A DNA stretch of 7,088 nt. Origin: Paracoccaceae bacterium. GTDB taxonomy: Bacteria > Pseudomonadota > Alphaproteobacteria > Rhodobacterales > Rhodobacteraceae. Each line of letters opens with the position of its first letter. The stretch's first letter is position 1. Both the position numbers and the translations under genes were made by a program. The DNA lies in assembly GCA_015487335.1 (NCBI GenBank), contig WFPZ01000082.1, forward strand, positions 1-7,088, in the 5' to 3' direction. This document shows positions 4,679 to 7,088 of this stretch, piece by piece. Below the pieces are notes generated by a model. That model was given only the letters and a program-made list of their open reading frames with translations, was not told the origin of the DNA and ran no database searches.

Positions 4679-6934
4679 TCACCGCCGCTTGCGCGCCACC
4701 TTCCGTTTCACCTTTTCCGCCTTGCGCCGTGATTTCGCCGGCTTGCGGCGGGGCGTGGTGGTGCGCCGGTTGCGGGGGCTGCGGGGCAGGGGCTTGTCGT
4801 CTATCGAGAGCAGCTCGAGGATCAGTCCGCCGGTCACCGGCACCGCTTCGGCCAGCCGCACCGTGACCCGCTGCCCCAGCCCGATCTCCAGCCCCGTCTC
4901 CTCGCCTCTCAGGCTGCGGGCGCGTTCGTCGAAGCGGAAGAACTCGCGCCCCAGGCTGCGCACCGGGATCAGCCCGTCGGCGTGGGTTTCGTCCAGCTTC
5001 ACGAACAGGCCGAAACGCGCCACCCCGCTGACCCGGCCGGTGAACTCGCTGCCCACGCGCTCGCTGAGATAGGCGGCGAGGTAGCGGTCATTGGTGTCGC
5101 GCTCGGCGGCCATGGAGCGGCGCTCGGTCTGCGAAACATGCTCGGCCGTCTCGGCGAGGCGCTCCACCTCCTCGGGGCCGAGCCCGTCTTCGCCCCAGCC
5201 ATGGGCCGAGATCAGCGCGCGATGCACCACCAGATCCGCATAGCGGCGGATCGGCGAGGTGAAATGCGCATAGGCCTTCAGGGCCAGCCCGAAATGGCCG
5301 AAATTCTCGGGGCTGTAATAGGCCTGCGTCATGGCGCGCAGGGTGGCGAGGTTGATGAGCTCGTCGAACTCCGTGCCCCTGGCCTGGGCGAGCAGCGCGT
5401 TGAGGCTGCGGGTGTGCAGTACCTGCCCCTTGGGCAGCGAAAAGCCCGAGGCCTCGGCCACTTCGCGCAGCGCTTCCAGCTTCTCGGGCGCAGGCTCTTC
5501 ATGCACCCGAAACAGCAGCGGCTGCCTGCGGCGGATCAGCTCTTCGGCAGCGGCCACGTTGGCCAGCACCATGAACTCCTCGATCAGCCGGTGCGCGTCC
5601 AGCCGCTCGGCGAAGGCCACCGAAACCACCCTGCCCCTGTCGTCGAGGACGATCTTGCGCTCGGGCAGGTCCAGATCCAGCGGCTGGCGCTTCTGGCGGG
5701 CCTGCCTGAGGGCGGCATAGGCGGCGTAAAGCGGCTCGATAACAGTCTCTGACAAAGGGGAAGTCTGTTCATCCGGCTGTCCGTCGCGGGCGTTCTGGAC
5801 CTGCCGGTAATTCAGCGAGGCGGCAGAGCGCATGACCCCGCGCACGAAGCGATGGCGCAGCTTGTTGCCATGGGCGTCGAGCACCATGCGCACCGCGATA
5901 CAGGCCCGTTCGGCCCCTTCGTGCAAGGAGCACAGATCGCCCGAGAGGCGCTCGGGCAGCATCGGAACCACCCGGTCGGGGAAATAGGTGGAGTTGCCCC
6001 GCCGCCGCGCCTCGCGGTCAAGCGCGGAGCCGGGGCGCACGTAATGGGCCACATCGGCAATCGCCACCCAGACGACGTGGCCGCCGGGGTTGGCCGGGTC
6101 GTCATCGGCGGTGGCCCAGACGGCATCGTCGTGGTCGCGGGCATCGGCCGGGTCGATGGTGACAAGCGGCAGCGCGCGCAGGTCCTCGCGCCCCTCGAGC
6201 GGGCCGATGCGCGCCTTTTCCGCCTCCGACAAGGCCGAATCGGGAAACTCGTCGGGGATGCCGTGCTGGTGGATGGCGATCAGCGAAACCGCTTTCGGCG
6301 CGGTCGGATCACCCAGCCGGGCGGTAACGCGCGCCCGTGGCAGGCCCAGCCGCCCCCTGGGGCCGGTCTGCTCGGCCTCCACCAGCTCGCCGTCGCGTGC
6401 GCCGGCGGTGGCCTGCGCGGCCACCTGCCATTCGCGCTCGGCGCCGCGGTCGATGGGCACGATCCGCCCGCCCTCGGCGCCGGCCCGGAAGATGCCCAGA
6501 ACCTTGCGCGGCCCGCTGCCGATGCGCCGGATCAGCCGGCCCTCGTAGGCGTAATCCTCTTCCTGCACGGCGGTGAGCCGGACCAGCGCCCTGTCGCCTT
6601 CGCCCAGCGCCGGGTCCGTTCGGCGCAGCACCAGCAGGATGCGCGGCGGGGCGCCCTCGCCGGCCCATTCCAGCGGTTCGGCGAAAAGATCCCCCTGCGC
6701 GTCGGGCGCCAGCACCTGGACGACGGCCACCGGCGGCAGGCTGCCCGCCTCGCGGAAGCTCTTGCGCCGTTTGTGCAGATGGCCCTCTTCCTCCATTTCC
6801 CTGAGCAGACGCTTGAGCTCGATCCGCTCTGCCCCCCTGAGGCCGAAGGCACGCGCGATGTCGCGCTTGGAGGTCTTTGTCGGGTTGTCGGAGATCCAGG
6901 CGAGGATCTGCTCTTTGCTGGGGATTCGTTTCAT
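4679..6934 (-). CDS. rnr: Ribonuclease R (3'-5' exoribonuclease)
   Basis: This processive, hydrolytic 3'-5' exoribonuclease of the RNase II/R family degrades structured RNA such as rRNA fragments and mRNA stem-loops. The product has 751 aa. A winged-helix-like N-terminus spans about 1-60 (SKRDIARAFGLRG), followed by cold-shock-type RNA-binding regions to about 230. The RNB catalytic domain covers about 250-580, with the metal-binding motif DPADARDHDD giving Asp261, Asp267, Asp269 and Asp270, plus the HFTSPIRRYADLVVHR signature at about 557-572. An S1 domain lies at about 630-712 (GRVSGVARFGLFVKL). The last 35 residues are almost all Lys/Arg, as in other RNase R proteins and unlike RNase II. 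Length is normal for alphaproteobacteria (E. coli 813 aa). The start is fixed by an in-frame TAG four codons upstream (6946-6944); the ribosome site AGGCGGGC is modest. No catalytic residue is missing. Confidence 0.96.
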   Translation of the reverse strand: MKRIPSKEQILAWISDNPTKTSKRDIARAFGLRGAERIELKRLLREMEEEGHLHKRRKSFREAGSLPPVAVVQVLAPDAQGDLFAEPLEWAGEGAPPRILLVLRRTDPALGEGDRALVRLTAVQEEDYAYEGRLIRRIGSGPRKVLGIFRAGAEGGRIVPIDRGAEREWQVAAQATAGARDGELVEAEQTGPRGRLGLPRARVTARLGDPTAPKAVSLIAIHQHGIPDEFPDSALSEAEKARIGPLEGREDLRALPLVTIDPADARDHDDAVWATADDDPANPGGHVVWVAIADVAHYVRPGSALDREARRRGNSTYFPDRVVPMLPERLSGDLCSLHEGAERACIAVRMVLDAHGNKLRHRFVRGVMRSAASLNYRQVQNARDGQPDEQTSPLSETVIEPLYAAYAALRQARQKRQPLDLDLPERKIVLDDRGRVVSVAFAERLDAHRLIEEFMVLANVAAAEELIRRRQPLLFRVHEEPAPEKLEALREVAEASGFSLPKGQVLHTRSLNALLAQARGTEFDELINLATLRAMTQAYYSPENFGHFGLALKAYAHFTSPIRRYADLVVHRALISAHGWGEDGLGPEEVERLAETAEHVSQTERRSMAAERDTNDRYLAAYLSERVGSEFTGRVSGVARFGLFVKLDETHADGLIPVRSLGREFFRFDERARSLRGEETGLEIGLGQRVTVRLAEAVPVTGGLILELLSIDDKPLPRSPRNRRTTTPRRKPAKSRRKAEKVKRKVARKRR

Positions 6935-6971
6935 CTTGCCCGCCTAGCATTTTCCGCCGGCGCCGTCGCGT

Positions 6972-7088
6972 TCAAAGATCGGCCGCCCTGTCCACGTCGC
7001 GCAACCGGTCCACGAGCGCCACCCGCAGCCCGCGCGCGGTGGCCAGACTGTCGGACAGGGCGTGTTCGCCTGACCAGCGCACGCCCTG
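6972..7088 (-). CDS. C-terminal fragment, DUF2064/TIGR04282-like glycosyltransferase
   Basis: The gene enters from the right edge, and only its last 38 codons and the TGA (6974-6972) are visible. The fragment contains GVRWSGEHALSDSLA, then RVALVDRLRDVDRAADL at the end. The xVRWSxxHALxDTL block followed by a DVDxxxDL ending is what I recall from the C-terminus of DUF2064 proteins. These are GT-A-fold, nucleotidyl- or glycosyl-transferase-like proteins, some annotated in arsenosugar synthesis. The substrate is unknown. Only 37 bases separate its stop from the rnr start on the same strand, so a shared transcript is likely. The fragment is too short for certainty. Confidence 0.6.
   Translation of the reverse strand, partial: QGVRWSGEHALSDSLATARGLRVALVDRLRDVDRAADL

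Noticed and set aside
4982..5752. 256-codon plus-strand frame inside rnr
   Set aside because: It is the antisense of the RNase R catalytic and S1 regions, whose motifs are complete on the minus strand.
1..7088. CRISPR array, toxin-antitoxin pair, retron or other defence system
   Set aside because: There are no spaced direct repeats, reverse transcriptase, nuclease-helicase or small two-gene modules; all long frames are explained by the listed genes.

Overview
The window looks like chromosomal DNA from a high-G+C alphaproteobacterium, most likely of the Rhodobacterales type. The supporting signs are the hemD - Mic60-like - hemY gene order, the composition, and the sequence style of HemY and RNase R. 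The assignment rests on gene order and protein recognition, not on a database search. I see no transposase, integrase, CRISPR array, phage gene or recognisable defence system. This is mostly ordinary core-genome territory with one less familiar outer-membrane gene.

Left part (1-3496, + strand): a heme-pathway cluster. It starts inside hemD (uroporphyrinogen-III synthase, N-terminus outside the window). Next comes a one-TM, coiled-coil protein with a mitofilin-like C-terminus (bacterial Mic60), then hemY, a two-TM TPR protein ending in a four-cysteine zinc ribbon and an acidic tail. mic60 and hemY are 9 bases apart, so translational coupling is likely. A complete tRNA-Thr(CGU) gene with encoded CCA follows 44 bases after hemY. 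The cluster links the enzyme making the tetrapyrrole ring to two inner-membrane scaffold-like proteins, one of them related to the mitochondrial crista organiser.

Middle part (3497-4678): a convergent arrangement. A hairpin at 3549-3571 lies between the tRNA and a minus-strand gene (3595-4455). That gene encodes a secreted, cysteine-free, probably beta-barrel outer-membrane protein with a 26-residue tail after its last predicted strand. It is clearly lower in G+C than its neighbours. Its 223-base upstream region holds a perfect 13-bp palindrome (TGACGT-T-ACGTCA), a weak promoter candidate, and a hairpin plus T-run that probably ends rnr transcription.

Right part (4679-7088, - strand): a complete rnr gene (RNase R, 751 aa, all catalytic aspartates present) ending in a very basic tail. 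It is preceded by the last 38 codons of a gene that resembles the C-terminus of DUF2064/TIGR04282 GT-A-fold glycosyltransferases. The 37-base gap suggests the two are co-transcribed.
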